In this document: piece after piece, positions 1 through 12,730 of the stretch
Numbering within the stretch: the first letter of the stretch is position 1
Layout: each line of letters starts with the position of its first letter
Assembly (NCBI GenBank): GCA_963978895.1
Contig: OZ022247.1
Coordinates: forward strand, 9,456,456 to 9,520,455
DNA length: 64,000 nt
Source: Erpobdella octoculata
Taxonomy: Eukaryota > Annelida > Clitellata > Hirudinida > Erpobdellidae
Direction of reading: 5' to 3'
Notes under the pieces: generated by a model
Databases searched by the model: none
What the model was told of the DNA's origin: nothing
The model's input: only the letters and a program-made list of their open reading frames with translations
Translations under genes and position numbers: made by a program

Positions 1-574
1 AATATCAACCTCGTCTTACGTCGACTACAACGACTGATAGTTTACAACAAACACTCAAAGTCAAAGGCTGTGAAAATTCATTTAATAAATATCCGAGAAG
101 ATTTGCGAGCGTTTATTTTGAAATTTTTTATGGTTAACAATAATAATATAATTGTCTTGTAATAATTTGAAATAAGTTCACAGTAATTCGCCACAGAAAA
201 ATTAACTCTAATTTCCATCAAATTAATTCATTTATTAAATGAAAATTGAATTCCACTTAAACGTTTGAGCGTTTTCAAAAGAGAAACTCAATTGCCTACA
301 AACTGTGCATGTATTTTATACGAATTTCATATTCGTTCTTCCCTCCACTGCGTGCACACCATGGTCAAACATTAAGTTTATAAGCAATATCTTCATACAA
401 TAAGTTAACAGAGCACATTTCTCCAAAGTTAAACACTACTATTAGAACATAAAATGTTGAATAAATAACTAGCCTGTGTTCAAAGGAACATTTTCGTTCT
501 ACTTGCGCTTAAAGTTTGTTTTATGAAAAACTTACAACTGAAAATATTATAAAGCTAACAATTTATTCCTGCAA
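1..574. other. No gene recognised (AT-rich flank)
   Basis: I see no supported coding region, RNA gene or bounded repeat here. Open frames are short and stop-rich. The stretch leads into the minisatellite that starts near 575. Confidence 0.5.
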
Positions 575-685
575 AACCTACAACTGGAAACATGCAAGAC
601 TTACAACTGGACGCTGGCAAGACATACAACTGGAAACATGCAAGACTTACAACTGGAAACATGCAAGACTTACAACTGGGGTAGT
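575..685. repeat. Minisatellite, unit about 23 bp
   Basis: About four to five imperfect copies of a unit reading roughly CAACTGGAAACATGCAAGACTTA follow head to tail. Both strands stay open through it, so small reading frames here are a by-product of the repeat. Related single words (cttacagcc, cttgcaacc) continue to about 800. Confidence 0.8.
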
Positions 686-689
686 TGTA

Positions 690-1240
690 CAGCCGCAAGG
701 TCTTTAAAATTTGTTTCATGAAAAACTTACAGCCCAGACTCTTAGCCAAACTTACTTACAAGACTCACGGCCTGTAAGACTTGCAACCAATTTATAGGCT
801 CTACAACTTCGAACCGGGAAAAACAAACGAGCGAAATTCATGCGACATTGCAGAAGAATAAAATTCATAAAAACCTCACTCAAATTTCTTGTAAAACGTC
901 TCTTGCAAAATTATAATTCGAAAAACCGACGAAACTTCGTTTAAAAACTTTAGAAATTAAAAACGTAAGATATCGTTGAGACGTTTAAATACAGTTAAGA
1001 ACTAATTTACAGTTTCACTGCGCTTTCCTGCTGGAGGTGTGGCTACCTCGACTCTCCCTGCTGTTTAGATACTTCTGAAAAAAAGATTACATATACGTTT
1101 GTATCAGTGAATGTTCTAGAAAACGAATTCAAATTAACGAAACTTATAAAGCCAACCAAAATAAAACAAGTTTATCACGTGAAATAATTTTAGTTTAATT
1201 ATCTCGCTAATTTAAAGTAAATGAAAGTGTACAGATTAGA
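690..1240. other. No gene recognised
   Basis: AT-rich DNA without a supported ORF, RNA gene or clear repeat boundary. Confidence 0.4.
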
Positions 1241-1249
1241 TAGTAAACA

Positions 1250-1375
1250 AAGCCTGTTGGTCTTTTGAATGTTCAGAGGCGGTCTTTGTCACGTTAAGAG
1301 AGGTCACTAGGTCTGATTTCCACTGGTGCGCTGTCTGGTGAACTCATGGTGTGACGCCCCCCCCCCACCTTAACT
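1250..1375. repeat. Dispersed repeat E, copy without the hAT insertion
   Basis: The words tcttttgaatgttcagag, gaggtcac, taggtctg and ctggtgaactcatggtgtg recur at 3785-3832 and 5210-5335. There the same repeat is split by the hAT-type element at 3833-5201. This copy has no insertion at the matching site (about 1300-1315), so it serves as a related empty site. Family and function unknown. Confidence 0.65.
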
Positions 1376-1555
1376 TCGTCATGAATCTTTTTCAAGTCTT
1401 TTGTTCCTGACCTAATAAACTCAATATTACACCGGATAATTAATTTATTCTTATATGTAATTTTATAAAATTCTTCAATTGATTATCAATTCCACTTAAA
1501 TTCTAGTTTTGAATTTAAAATTAACTTTTTTTTAGTCGAGCCAGTTGCAATTTAT

Positions 1556-2230
1556 TTGAGCAGAAATTTCACTCAGTGTGTGTTTCAAACATCGCAAGAT
1601 TACTCCGCTAATGGCGAAGTTGAGCGATTCATGAAAACGGCACAACTAGAACGCAAGAATTGGCGTCAAGAACTAAACATTTTTCTTCGCCAATATCGTG
1701 CCACGCCCCACAGCACAACTGGTCGCCCCCTTGCGACAATGCTTTTTGGTCGTCCAATGAAAACAATCTTTCCATCATTCCCAGTCGATGACACACAAGA
1801 CGACAGATGTTTTCGTGAGAGGGACGCTCTTATGAAGTCTAAAATGAAAGAGTACGCCGATAAAAAAGCATATGTAAAACCATCGTCAATCAGCGAAGGT
1901 GACAAAGTCCTTGTGAAACAGCCAGCCACACACAACAAATTGCTTACACCATACATGCCAGTGCCGTACACAGTCACGTCGAAGAATCATTCCATGATCA
2001 CTGCGGAACGCAACACTGACAAGCAATCAGTTACCCGCAAATCGTCATTCTTCAAGCATCTGGATAAACGCTTATCGAACTGTGCAGAGCCCAAGGAGCT
2101 ATCTGAAGACCTGGTGGAAGAGGATATCGCACCTAGCTATGCTATCATACCGCAAGCTGTTGTAGAAGACCAGCCCAGCCCAGCCCAGCCCACAGCCAGT
2201 TCAAAACAGTGCACGACACTCCAAGCGTGA
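1556..2230 (+). pseudogene. Ty3/Gypsy integrase C-terminal fragment
   Basis: An open frame of 224 codons reads through the end of the integrase core and its C-terminal region. It has the YSANGEVERF-type motif, then an RxYRATPHSTTGRPLATMLFGR-type stretch, which is typical of Gypsy integrases just after the catalytic glutamate. A GDKVLVKQ motif (a GPY/F-like basic fold) follows. The upstream protease, RT, RNase H and most of the integrase core are absent, so this is a 5'-truncated or recombined copy. A polypurine tract (2323-2336) and an LTR follow at once, which fits the 3' end of an element on the plus strand. The listed ATG is probably not a biological start. Confidence 0.85.
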
Positions 2231-2336
2231 ACACAGACTGCCTGCCCGTTTTGCGGATTTTGTTTCGAACTAACTTTTGCTATTTTATTTTGTTCCGTTT
2301 TATTGCTGGCGCTTTGTTCCCCAAGAAAGGGAGAAA

Positions 2337-2596
2337 TGTAGTGCCGTAGTGTGTGATGTATGATGCATGCATGGACTTTGGTCATCGTTGTATGGATGCA
2401 GCGTGAGAGCAGGCTATAAAAGGAAGCGTAGCTTGCCTGTAAGGACATTCGTATTTCGTATTGTTATTCTGATTCTCATTCACATTTTTATATTCGTATT
2501 CGTAGATTCGCTGTTGTTTGTTCATTCGTTCGTATATCGGTTTAATAAAGTTATCTGTTGCTTTGTGTAGATTATATACTAATCTAAAACATTACA
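2337..2596 (+). mobile_element. Gypsy 3' LTR (5' partner not in window)
   Basis: Starts TGTAGTGCC directly after the polypurine tract AAGAAAGGGAGAAA and probably ends ACATTACA, giving the TG...CA form over about 260 bp. A TATA-like box (tataaaagg, about 2415) and a polyadenylation-type signal (aataaag, about 2543) lie in the expected U3-R-U5 order. The right border is inferred from the CA dinucleotide only. Confidence 0.7.
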
Positions 2597-2599
2597 GTG

Positions 2600-3240
2600 T
2601 GTTCAACAGACCACCGTTTCAATGTCATGTTTTACAACTCTCTCATGAATCTTCTCAGTTTTTTTGTAATTTTTATATTAATTTTGTTGCGGTCATTCGT
2701 TCAAGGTTGGATCGCTTTTCGTCATAAGCACTAAGCACGAGATAGTTTAATAAATGAAGCGTGAAAATGAGACTTAATCTGAACTTCCCTTGGTGACTAA
2801 CGCCGTACTTGATCATCCTAATTGGGAAGAAATACTTCGTAGCAGAACCACGAACTACCCAATAAACTGTCTAGTAGTTCATGAGTTCGTGGATGAAAAA
2901 AAATCAGAAGACATTCAAGATCGTTTTAAGGCCACCGAGGGATCAAGCAATTATAAATCAAAAACATATGCTGAACTAATTACTAAATTTAAAAGGGTTT
3001 TTTGCTAATAATTTAATCAGACACAATGTTGTCAAGAGGCTGGGATTCAATCGTGATTCAGTATAAAAAATTTAATTTTTGTTGCCAAGCTAGTGCGAAG
3101 ATTTTTTTGTTAAGCTTCAATTTTTAATATTGAAATTGACCGTTTGCCAGTGCAATCTCAGAGACCAGGATTGAAAAAAAACAATTTTCGTTTTTACTGA
3201 TTAACGGACTGAGTGTAAAAACTAATAATTATGGTTTAAC
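2600..3240. other. No gene recognised; one orphan ORF
   Basis: A 72-codon open frame at 2790-3008 (+) has no motif I recognise and no clear splice partners. I do not call it a gene. The rest is AT-rich spacer. Confidence 0.35.
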
Positions 3241-3246
3241 AAATTT

Positions 3247-3450
3247 GAAACAAACTTTTTAGAAATGCTATAAAACAAACTTTTTAGAAATGCTATAAAA
3301 CAAACTTTTTAGAAATGCTATAAAACAAACTTTTTAGAAATGCTATAAAACAAACTTTTTAGAAATGCTATAAAACAAACTTTTTAGAAATGCTATAAAA
3401 CAAACTTTTTAGAAATGCTATAAAACAAACTTTTTAGAAATGCTCTAAAA
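3247..3450. repeat. Minisatellite, 25-bp unit, about 8 copies
   Basis: The unit aaacaaactttttagaaatgctata repeats with an exact 25-bp period (the words start at 3256, 3281, 3306 and so on) and almost no divergence until the last copy (gctctaaaa). Such homogeneity suggests recent expansion. Confidence 0.92.
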
Positions 3451-3774
3451 CGTCCTAGGACAGACAAAAGTTAATAAAATTTCACAATTTATTATGACGT
3501 CATTATCTCCGCGGACATCCGGACAAGTGAACCGTTGAAAACTTTGTTTTTTTACAAATTCGCCAGATTTTTTCATTCGGCAGGTTTCAATTTTTTGATG
3601 ATAGTAAGTCAATAAAATAGAAAAAACATTAGACTTCAACAGCATGTAAAGTCTTTGACGACAAATAAACCCACCAAGTCTCAGCTCGATAAGATAATTA
3701 AAAGTTAATTTTTTAAGCGTCAAAGGGTCACAACGTATAGCTCAAGCAAGCAAGCAGGCACGGTGAAATAAACG

Positions 3775-3832
3775 CGGTCTGTAGGTCTTTTGAATGTTCA
3801 GAGACGTCCTTCGCCACGCGAAGAGGGATCAC
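3775..3832. repeat. Dispersed repeat E, left part
   Basis: Left portion of the repeat also seen at 1250-1375, cut by the hAT-type insertion that starts at 3833. The last 8 bases, GGGATCAC (3825-3832), are the target site duplication. Confidence 0.7.
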
Positions 3833-5201
3833 CAGGGACGTAAATTGGGGGGGGCAGGGGGGGGGCATTTGCCCCCCCCTGATTTTCAAAATTTGAATTT
3901 TTGTACCTAGAGTTTACTATATATTTATTTAATTTTAACTTTACTTAACCTAGTGATGATGCAATGCGTATTGGAATCTTTCCGGCGTGTATAGACAATT
4001 CGCCCCCCCTTGATTTCCAAAATTAAATTTTTTTTTAGTTAGAGTTTACTATATAATATGTTAATTTTAACTTTACTTAACCTCGTGATGATTCAATGCG
4101 TATTGGAGACAATTTTATATCTTAGCTCGATGCTAGATTTACCAATAACTGCAGAGTAATAATTTGTGTATCAGTGTTGGTCCAAAGATTAGCTGTTTTC
4201 TGTGCCAAAATACAATAAGAGAACTCGTGGAATTTTACCCTATTAGTGGTATTAATACAATGTTGATTCCCTCACAGCTGTCTACATCAAAGTTATTATT
4301 TATTACACAAAAATAAAACAAAATTATACCCACCCCATTTTGAACATCTTTTTTAAAAATTTTTATTTAGGTTACAATCTCTGTTTGTTTGTGTGTGTGT
4401 GTCTTTCTCTGTACGCAAATCTTGCAAGTGAAATTTAACCAGCATTTTGACTAGCTAGGAAGTTGAAACTTTCAGCACAGCTTTATATTTGATGAAAATA
4501 CATGATTCAATTTTTAAAAAAAACTTTGAACATCTTTTGCATTTCTAAATTGAATGTATTTGAAATCAAAGTTTGTGTTGAAAAACTTGTTTTTCCTTTA
4601 CTTGTTTTACTAATCCTGTACTTGCCCCTGCAATATGATTAAATCATTCATCCCCCTTATACCCAGTGGCGCGTGGCGAATATAAAATTTTTTGGTGGGG
4701 ATTTACTTCAGAAATTTTTATATTCTTTTCCAAAAAGCTGATAACCGGTAAGGGGTAGTCGTAAGTATTTTTCAAAAATTTTTTCAAAGACTTCTAATTT
4801 TTCCTCCTAAAAAAGCTACGGTCGTCTTCTAAAAACAAGGTATTATACCCAAAAAAATTTCAATTGATACTCTGATGGGGGATGCATTTCCCCATCCCTC
4901 TCTGCTTGTACCTACGTATTTATATAAATGTAAAAGGTAATGTGTGTGTGAGAGCATTCGTTTATCACATCCAAGCCGCAGGAGCAATTTTAACAACATT
5001 TGGCATGCAGGTAACTTCATTGATGAGAAAATTTTGAAAAATTAAAAAACAAATCTGTTATTTCTTTGACGTTTCGTTGGCAAAAACGAAAAAAAACTAA
5101 GCACAAAAAACCCGGACAACACCGGGTAACCCTGTCAGTAAGCTATATAATGGCGGGAAAATTTTGCCCCCCCCCTGGAAAATGCTGAATTTACGTCCCT
5201 G
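3833..5201. mobile_element. Non-autonomous hAT-type DNA transposon, copy 1 (1369 bp)
   Basis: The ends are exact inverted repeats: CAGGGACGTAAATT at the left and AATTTACGTCCCTG at the right. Each side is flanked by the 8-bp direct repeat GGGATCAC (3825-3832 and 5202-5209). The CAGGG start and the 8-bp duplication are hallmarks of the hAT superfamily. No transposase is encoded. The body holds G/C homopolymer runs near both ends, a copy of dispersed family A (4365-4615) and a short frame on the minus strand near 4829-5020. That frame recurs almost unchanged at 43622 in copy 2, so it is repeat sequence and not a gene. Confidence 0.88.
4365..4615 (+). repeat. Dispersed repeat family A, copy 1 (SINE-like)
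   Basis: A module of roughly 250 bp: a GT-rich start, ttctctgtacgcaaatcttgc, aaatttaacc, gactagctaggaagt(t/c)gaaac, tttatatt.gatgaaaatacatgattc, and an end close to tttttcctttacttgtttt. Other copies lie near 6650, 8505, 22000, 32915, 43235 and 44022. It may be a SINE or the 3' end of a LINE. I could not find A/B boxes of a pol III promoter with confidence. Confidence 0.7.
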
Positions 5202-5209
5202 GGGATCAC

Positions 5210-5340
5210 TAGGGTTGGGTTCAACTGGTGAGGTATCTGGTGAAGTCATGGTGTCATCTGGTGAGGTATCTGGTGAGGTCATGGCGTCATCTGGTGAGGT
5301 ATCTGGTGAAGTCATGGTGTCACCTCTTCCTTAATTTTTC
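5210..5340. repeat. Repeat E right part with a 33-bp tandem repeat (3 units)
   Basis: After the right target duplication, repeat E resumes (tagggttgg). Three units of 33 bp of the form tggtgaggtatctggtgaag followed by tcatggtgtcatc then run from about 5226 to 5326, differing by a few substitutions. The repeat keeps a minus-strand frame open that reads as a short Thr/Ser/Pro/Asp repeat. I do not regard this as a gene. Confidence 0.8.
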
Positions 5341-6640
5341 AACCTTTAGTGAAGCCGGTCAGCAGCAAAAAAATTACTTTGCAAACTCGAGACAAATTTC
5401 ATAAAGGTAAAAGGTTAATTCAAACAATATATAGTTCAGTTTGACACTCTATTATCTAATTTAAGCTTGCAAATTAGAATTATTTTAATTCAATCGGCGT
5501 CTCTAAAATAAAACCTCGCAATCAGTTCAAAAACCTGAATTGATAAGACAACGTCATCTCGACTGATTTATTATAGCTAATTAATTTAATTACATTTACT
5601 TCCAGGTCCGAATGTATATTTAACTATCAGAAATCATCTGCCATTAGTAGACCCCGTTAGACCACTTAACTTACCATCGTCAAGAAACATTCATTTTTTT
5701 AACTGGGACGTCATTTCAGCAAAAACCTTGGAAGTGGGGGCGGCAAAATGTTAAACTTTTTTTTCCGAAAATAGCCGATGAAGAAATGGGGAGCCGTAGC
5801 TAATGTTCCAAGAATTTTCCAAAATATTCTAAGATTTTTCCAGAGATGTTGCAAGTACGAGTACGAGTACCATGGTATCGATTACGAGTACTGCTGACAG
5901 GGAAGGTAGTCGTAAGTACTTTTCCAAAGAAATTTAAAAGTACCGACAGTGTCAAGGGAGACACATATTAACGTCAGGGGGCCTACTTCTAAATAGGGGA
6001 AGAAATTATCCCTGTACCCCTAAAAATGATGACCCTATTTTTTAACATAAATATGATAACAAAATGAATTCAAACCTAAATTTTAAATACCGCAATCTAT
6101 AAAAGCAGGCTATAAAAGCACACATTCTCCTCCATTAAAAACAGCGGATTTTTGTAATAAATCATTACATAACCACCTACCTATATCTATTCTATTCATG
6201 TGAATGTTAATCCTGGACCTTTTCTAAAAGAACTTTGCATTAATACAAGTCGGTCTCCATTTCTCAAGCTGGTTGTTAGCTATGACTTTTAATTTAATCT
6301 AGACGATGATTATATCTGTAAGTATTTAAATACATTAAAATTCAATTTCGAACGTTTTTGTTTTGTTCCGCTGAGTGGATTTATTCCAGACATCTCACAA
6401 CGGATCCTATAAGGACTATAATCGAGACTTAAAAAAAACTTACACTTCACATGAAAATAATACAAATTATAATATTATAGAATTAATTAAAAACGCCAAA
6501 CATGACCCTATTTTCTAACCAAAAGGTTTTAATTTTGTACGTGCCCTCTTGTCCAATACCTGGATCCGACACAGCACGTAAAAAATTAAAACCTTTTTTA
6601 AATTGAATTTTTATTCAAATTAAATTACATTGAATTAAAT
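5340..6640. other. No gene recognised
   Basis: AT-rich DNA with no ORF above noise. A short purine/pyrimidine alternating stretch (gtacgagtacgagtacc, about 5858) is simple repeat. No RNA gene seen. Confidence 0.4.
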
Positions 6641-6649
6641 TAAATTGAA

Positions 6650-6885
6650 TTTTACGCAAATCTTGCAAGTAAAATTTAACCGGCTTTTTGACTAGCTAGA
6701 AAGCTGAAACCCATAGATATATATCTATGGCTTAAACTTTCAGCATAGGTTTATATTGGATGACAATACATGATTCAATTAAAAAATATTAATTTGAATA
6801 CTTTCGTATTTCTAAATCGAGTGTATTTGAAATTAAAGTTTGTGTTAAAAACTCGTTTTTCCTTTACTTGTTTTAAATAAACTTT
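6650..6885 (+). repeat. Dispersed repeat family A, copy 2
   Basis: Contains acgcaaatcttgcaagtaaa, gactagctagaaagctgaaac, a local inverted insert (atagatatatatctat), ggatgacaatacatgattc and the family end ctcgtttttcctttacttg. Orientation is as in copy 1. Confidence 0.75.
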
Positions 6886-7047
6886 TTAAAAAAATTGATA
6901 ACTTTAATAAAGTTTAAGTCACTAATATTATTTGCATAAAATACAGTGTTAAACATTACGTCACCGGTTCATTGTTTATTAAACACTAGCAGTGCCGTAG
7001 CGGCTTTGCTCGCATGAAATTAGAGAATTTGAACCGTGCATCCATAT

Positions 7048-8490
<1,443 letters not shown>

Positions 8491-8504
8491 ATAAAATTCA
8501 GAAA

Positions 8505-8790
8505 GGAAAATAATCGAACAAACTAAATTCATTTTAAACAAGTAAAGGAAAAAACGAGTTTTTTAACACAAACTTCAATTTCAAATACACTCGATTTAGA
8601 CATAAGAAAAATGTTCAAATTAAAGTTTTTTTTTTTTTGAATCATGTATTGTCATCCAATATAAAGCTGTGCTACAAGTTTCAGCTTCCTAGCTAGTCAA
8701 AAAGCTGGTTAAATTTTATTTGCAAGATTTGCGTACATAGAAAGCCACACACAGAGATTGTAACCTAAATAAAAGTTTGTAACATATGAA
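8505..8790 (-). repeat. Dispersed repeat family A, copy 3
   Basis: Inverted copy: caagtaaaggaaaaaacgag at the left, gaatcatgtattgtcatcc, gctagtcaaaaagctggtta, tgcaagatttgcgtacat and acacacagagattgtaacc at the right. Confidence 0.8.
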
Positions 8791-9065
8791 GAAAAAACAA
8801 AGTTTTTAAAAACACACTTTTATATAATCGATAGTGTAGGCCACATTCTGTTACATAAACAACGAGCATATTAGCATAGACAATAAATAGTTCGACAAAA
8901 ATATCACAAATAATTATTTAATTAAATTTTGTCCAATCGATCCAAAAATTTGATAGAATGCATTGTTAATCAGTTCGGAGGTATGTTTAAATTTTCAAGT
9001 CTCTAGCTCATCGGGAAGTTTGAAATCGATTGCAAAATTTGACGACAGACAGATAGACAGAAAGC
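8790..9065. repeat. Dispersed repeat family C, copy 1
   Basis: About 270 bp nearly identical to 30668-30940 (shared words include cacttttatataatcgat, acataaacaacgagcatatt, cagttcggaggtatgttt and agctcatcgggaagtt). It ends at gacgacagacag, where copies diverge into (CAGA)n. This looks like the conserved 3' tail of a retroposon. No coding capacity seen. Confidence 0.8.
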
Positions 9066-9362
9066 CCCCCTTGCCCCCCCCTGCGGACGCCCATAGAAGA
9101 CACCAACAGATTACTAGATACCGATGGCGATGTACCTTAAATCTAACCCGACAATAAAACTTTGGCGGCTGCTAACCAAAGAGATATTTTTTGTACAAGA
9201 AAGCTCCATAAAAGAAAATGTAATTAAGCTGGATGACTTTAGGTTTGTGGTGCTATCATTTGACAAATGCATTACTGGTGAATATTTAATAATAAATGAA
9301 AAAATAAAAACCTTAAAGATAATCAGTATTAAAAAATTTTATTTTTAAATAAGCTGTTTTAA

Positions 9363-10976
9363 TTATTTGTTCATCATGTCAATCAAAGTTCCTTTGTGCC
9401 TTTTCTTAGCTTCACTTTCTGCCTGTTCGAGAAGTTTTCGTTTGTTCAATCCTTTCCTGAAAAGTTGCTTCTCAATCACTCTTGCATTGGCTGCATAAGA
9501 GTCAGCTATTTCTTTCTGTTTAAAAAAATGTTTACAATAAATAAAATATTTTATGCAACAATGATAAAGTTATGAATATAATCAACATAGCAAAATATAA
9601 CTCAACCTGAGACCAAGTAACAATATCATAAATATATGTCATAATGCATTGTATAATGCATTTGCAAACACTAGTTTGAAATAACTAAAAACATTCTTAG
9701 TTAAGAAAATTAACTTACAGCTTCAATTTCATCTTCTTCTTCATCCATCGTTGAAACTGTCACGGAACTGAACTTTCCCATATTTTTCGTGTGTTTTGTC
9801 ACCATCACCTTGAAATAAAACAAATATGGAAAATTTAGATGAGAGATTAAAAGATTTTAAAATGGAGAAAGATTGTAATGACTAATTATTATTTTTGCAG
9901 AAGAAGGTATGTTACAATATTATATACATTGCTATTTTATATTTTAGCAGAACCTTGACAAAAATATTTACATACACAGACCAAAAAGACAACACCAACC
10001 TTTTTAGGTTGAGAAATTTGTGAATAAAGATCAGGTTTCGTTGGTCCTTCGCCTTGTCTAACGAGAGCATTTTCTACAATGAATGTCACTTGGTTATCAT
10101 CTCTATGTCTGTAGTATAACCATAAGCTGCATCTGTAAATTTGATTTGACATAAATAACCGACCAAAAAAGTTACTCACACAACTATAGAAAAAACTTCA
10201 ATTTATTCCTAATGAAAATAATTAAATTTAATTACGTAGAAATAAAAAATAGAGAAAAAGATGAAAGAAAATTACCTTTTGCATTTAAATCGAAATTGTT
10301 TTTCAATTCCATTTTCTCTGAAAAAAAAAACAAAAAACTTTTAAAAAAAGCAGAACAATCAACAAATGACTAAAGTAAGTTCGAATAATTAAAATTCAAT
10401 TATAAATATAAATAAAATTTAAACATAGCATCATAGATCAATAGCTTAAAAATATATGCTTGCTTTAAATAACTTAAACTAAAATAATCGTTAAAATATA
10501 ATAATATAATTAATTTCAATTCAAACAAATCATATAATTAAATGTTAAAAATATTTTCACTTAAAATTTCTTTTAAATACCTTCTCAAATGAGCAACATC
10601 GTCGGCTTCACATGTGATTTTATGAGCATGTTTTGATGAATCAATGACACGAGCTCCATCAAATTTCCTCAATGGAAGTTTTTCAATGGGACAGTCTGTG
10701 TAAATTTTAAAAAAATGTTGTAAATAAATAGCAAGTGCATAATAAAAAAAGCAAAATAAAGCATTTAATAATGAATAGGTTTAAAAATATAACAAAACCA
10801 AAAAATATTAACAATTTTGAGCTTTAATAAAAAGATATCAGTTTTTTATACAAACCCAGAATAAGTGACATTTGGCCACAGATGCAACAATAAACATTCA
10901 ATGGTTTTTTATCCTGATATTCTTCTTGGTCTTTCACATCTGTACACACTGTACTTTTTGATACAACTTTGGGCAT
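9363..10976 (-). CDS. STEEP1: STEEP1 (STING ER exit protein / UPF0428 family), six exons
   Basis: Orthologue of human STEEP1 (CXorf56), which in vertebrates helps STING leave the endoplasmic reticulum. Minus-strand exons: 10856-10976, 10581-10697, 10276-10317, 10000-10132, 9719-9808 and 9363-9515, all with GT-AG introns. Exon 1 opens MPKVVS and carries [11 protein letters not shown]. Exons 3-4 give the CKRC pair and the [11 protein letters not shown] block. Exon 5 gives [17 protein letters not shown]. Exon 6 gives the basic helix ([22 protein letters not shown]) and GTLIDMMNK before TAA. Length about 213 residues against 222 in human. Odd: an A7 run in exon 2 (10679-10685) is two bases longer than the frame needs and creates an immediate TGA. 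Exon phases are otherwise consistent, so this is either an assembly error or a broken copy. A TTTATT (minus-strand AATAAA) lies near 9337. Family identity is very secure; intactness is not. Confidence 0.93.
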
Positions 10977-11690
10977 TTTGCTTTGTTAGTTATAACCTAA
11001 TATAAAAGCAAAAGTGCTTGTTAAAATTCATAATGTTTTATAAAATAAGTACTTAATTCAAATTATAAAATTGTAATCTTATAATTAGAAATGTTTTTGT
11101 CATAAAGTGCTGTTGCTTATTCTCAAGTAATTAAAGAAATCAAAAATATAATTTACTGTATCTAGTTTTAGTTATTTAGTATAGTATAGTTAAGTATAGA
11201 GTAGTCATCAGTAGTTAGTTTAGTTAAGTCCTGTTAAGTCAAGTAGTCAAATCGTAGTCTGCTTTGAGTCAAGTCTACTTTTCCACTCAACCCATCTTTA
11301 TAAAGTAAGTCAAAGTAAAAAGTAAAATTATGTCAATTCAGCATTTAGCAGAGTTAACAGAGTTAACTCTGTTAACTTAACTCTTAACTCTAGAGTCTAG
11401 TCTTAGAGTCTAAGTCTAACGAACGAGTCTAACGTCAACTGTTTGTTAACTGAGACAACTAACCCGTCCTCCCCTTAGATAAGCTAAAGAAACCACAACT
11501 ATAAAACATTAACTAAATTCGGGATTGTGTTTTAATAGCAGAAAAAAACTACATTAAAAAATTTCGGACAGGAAAACTTAACTAACTAACTTCGTAAACG
11601 TAAACGCGATCAACAACAACATTGACATAAAATTATAACATAAAAATATGATGTTAACTAACGGAAATTGATGTTAAATCTTAGATATAT
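10977..11690. other. STEEP1 upstream flank with cryptic simple repeat
   Basis: From about 11150 to 11470 the sequence is a degenerate mix of agttaagt, tagtatagt and agagttaact words (cryptic simple repeat). No ORF. The STEEP1 promoter and 5' UTR should lie between 10977 and about 11150, but I see no distinct TATA box. Confidence 0.45.
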
Positions 11691-11705
11691 ATATTTATTA
11701 GAAAA

Positions 11706-11866
<161 letters not shown>

Positions 11867-11879
11867 GTATAAATGTATA

Positions 11880-12730
11880 TGTACGTGTATTTTGTATACA
11901 GTACACACACACACTAGAGCTTACGAGTCGGGGTGGGAAGAGCAGCAGCCCCCTACCCCCAGTTTTGAGCAAAAATGTTGAAAAACTAAGACAAAATGAG
12001 TAAAAAATGAACAAAACAGTTTAGAAATTTCAGACAAAATAGTTAAAACCTTTGGAAGAAAGGTCTTTAAAATTCTAATAAATTTGAGAAAGATTCTTTT
12101 AAAGAACATTTGATAAAATTTGATCATCTAATCAAACGTTTTTTGATCTAGTCAACTAGAGTTACTTTTGTAGTGAATGATTTGCTTAAAGAACAAATTT
12201 AATGAAATATTTTTTCAATAACTTTGAATTGACTGCAAGAATTTACATATGTAATGACTAAAAAAAGGTAAAATAATCAAATTAATAAAAAAAACTGTTT
12301 AAATTTCACGCATTTCTTATCCTCAAAAAATAATAAAATAACAATTTCTATCGCCATATAGCCAAAATATAATTACAAATGTTATCAAAAAAATGTTAAT
12401 TTTTCTTGTACGAATCGCCAAGTAAGTCAATTATATGCCTTGTACTGATAACAAATAGACAGAACTTATTATGGAGAAAACACGCAAACAGGGATATCGG
12501 CAACGTATCAAATGTGTAACCTGTGCAAACTGACCACTTTACACCAGTGGTCAAAAAATCCCAGCAGACACTGAGCATTTTTTTATTAAATGTCTAGCAA
12601 TTAGTGTAAGATTTAGATGAAGACGTCTCAGAGGTGGCGATTGGGGAAGCTGGGGGGCCACGCCCCCCCCCCCCAGATTTTGTCCACAAAATTTTTTTTT
12701 ATTAGCTCACTCATGCTTGAGTAGTTAGAT
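11880..12730. other. No gene recognised
   Basis: AT-rich DNA with no supported ORF. A G/C-run motif at about 12640-12685 (ggggaagctggggggcc, then a long C run) resembles the ends of the hAT-type elements in this window, but I find no partner end or target duplication. Confidence 0.4.

Noticed and set aside
3247..3450. CRISPR-like array
   Set aside because: Head-to-tail 25-bp units without spacers, in a eukaryotic genome; a minisatellite. The 33-, 39- and 18-bp arrays were rejected for the same reason.
4829..5020. 63-codon minus-strand frame, conserved at 43622
   Set aside because: Conservation reflects two copies of one transposon, with a frameshifted tail. No motif, no start context.
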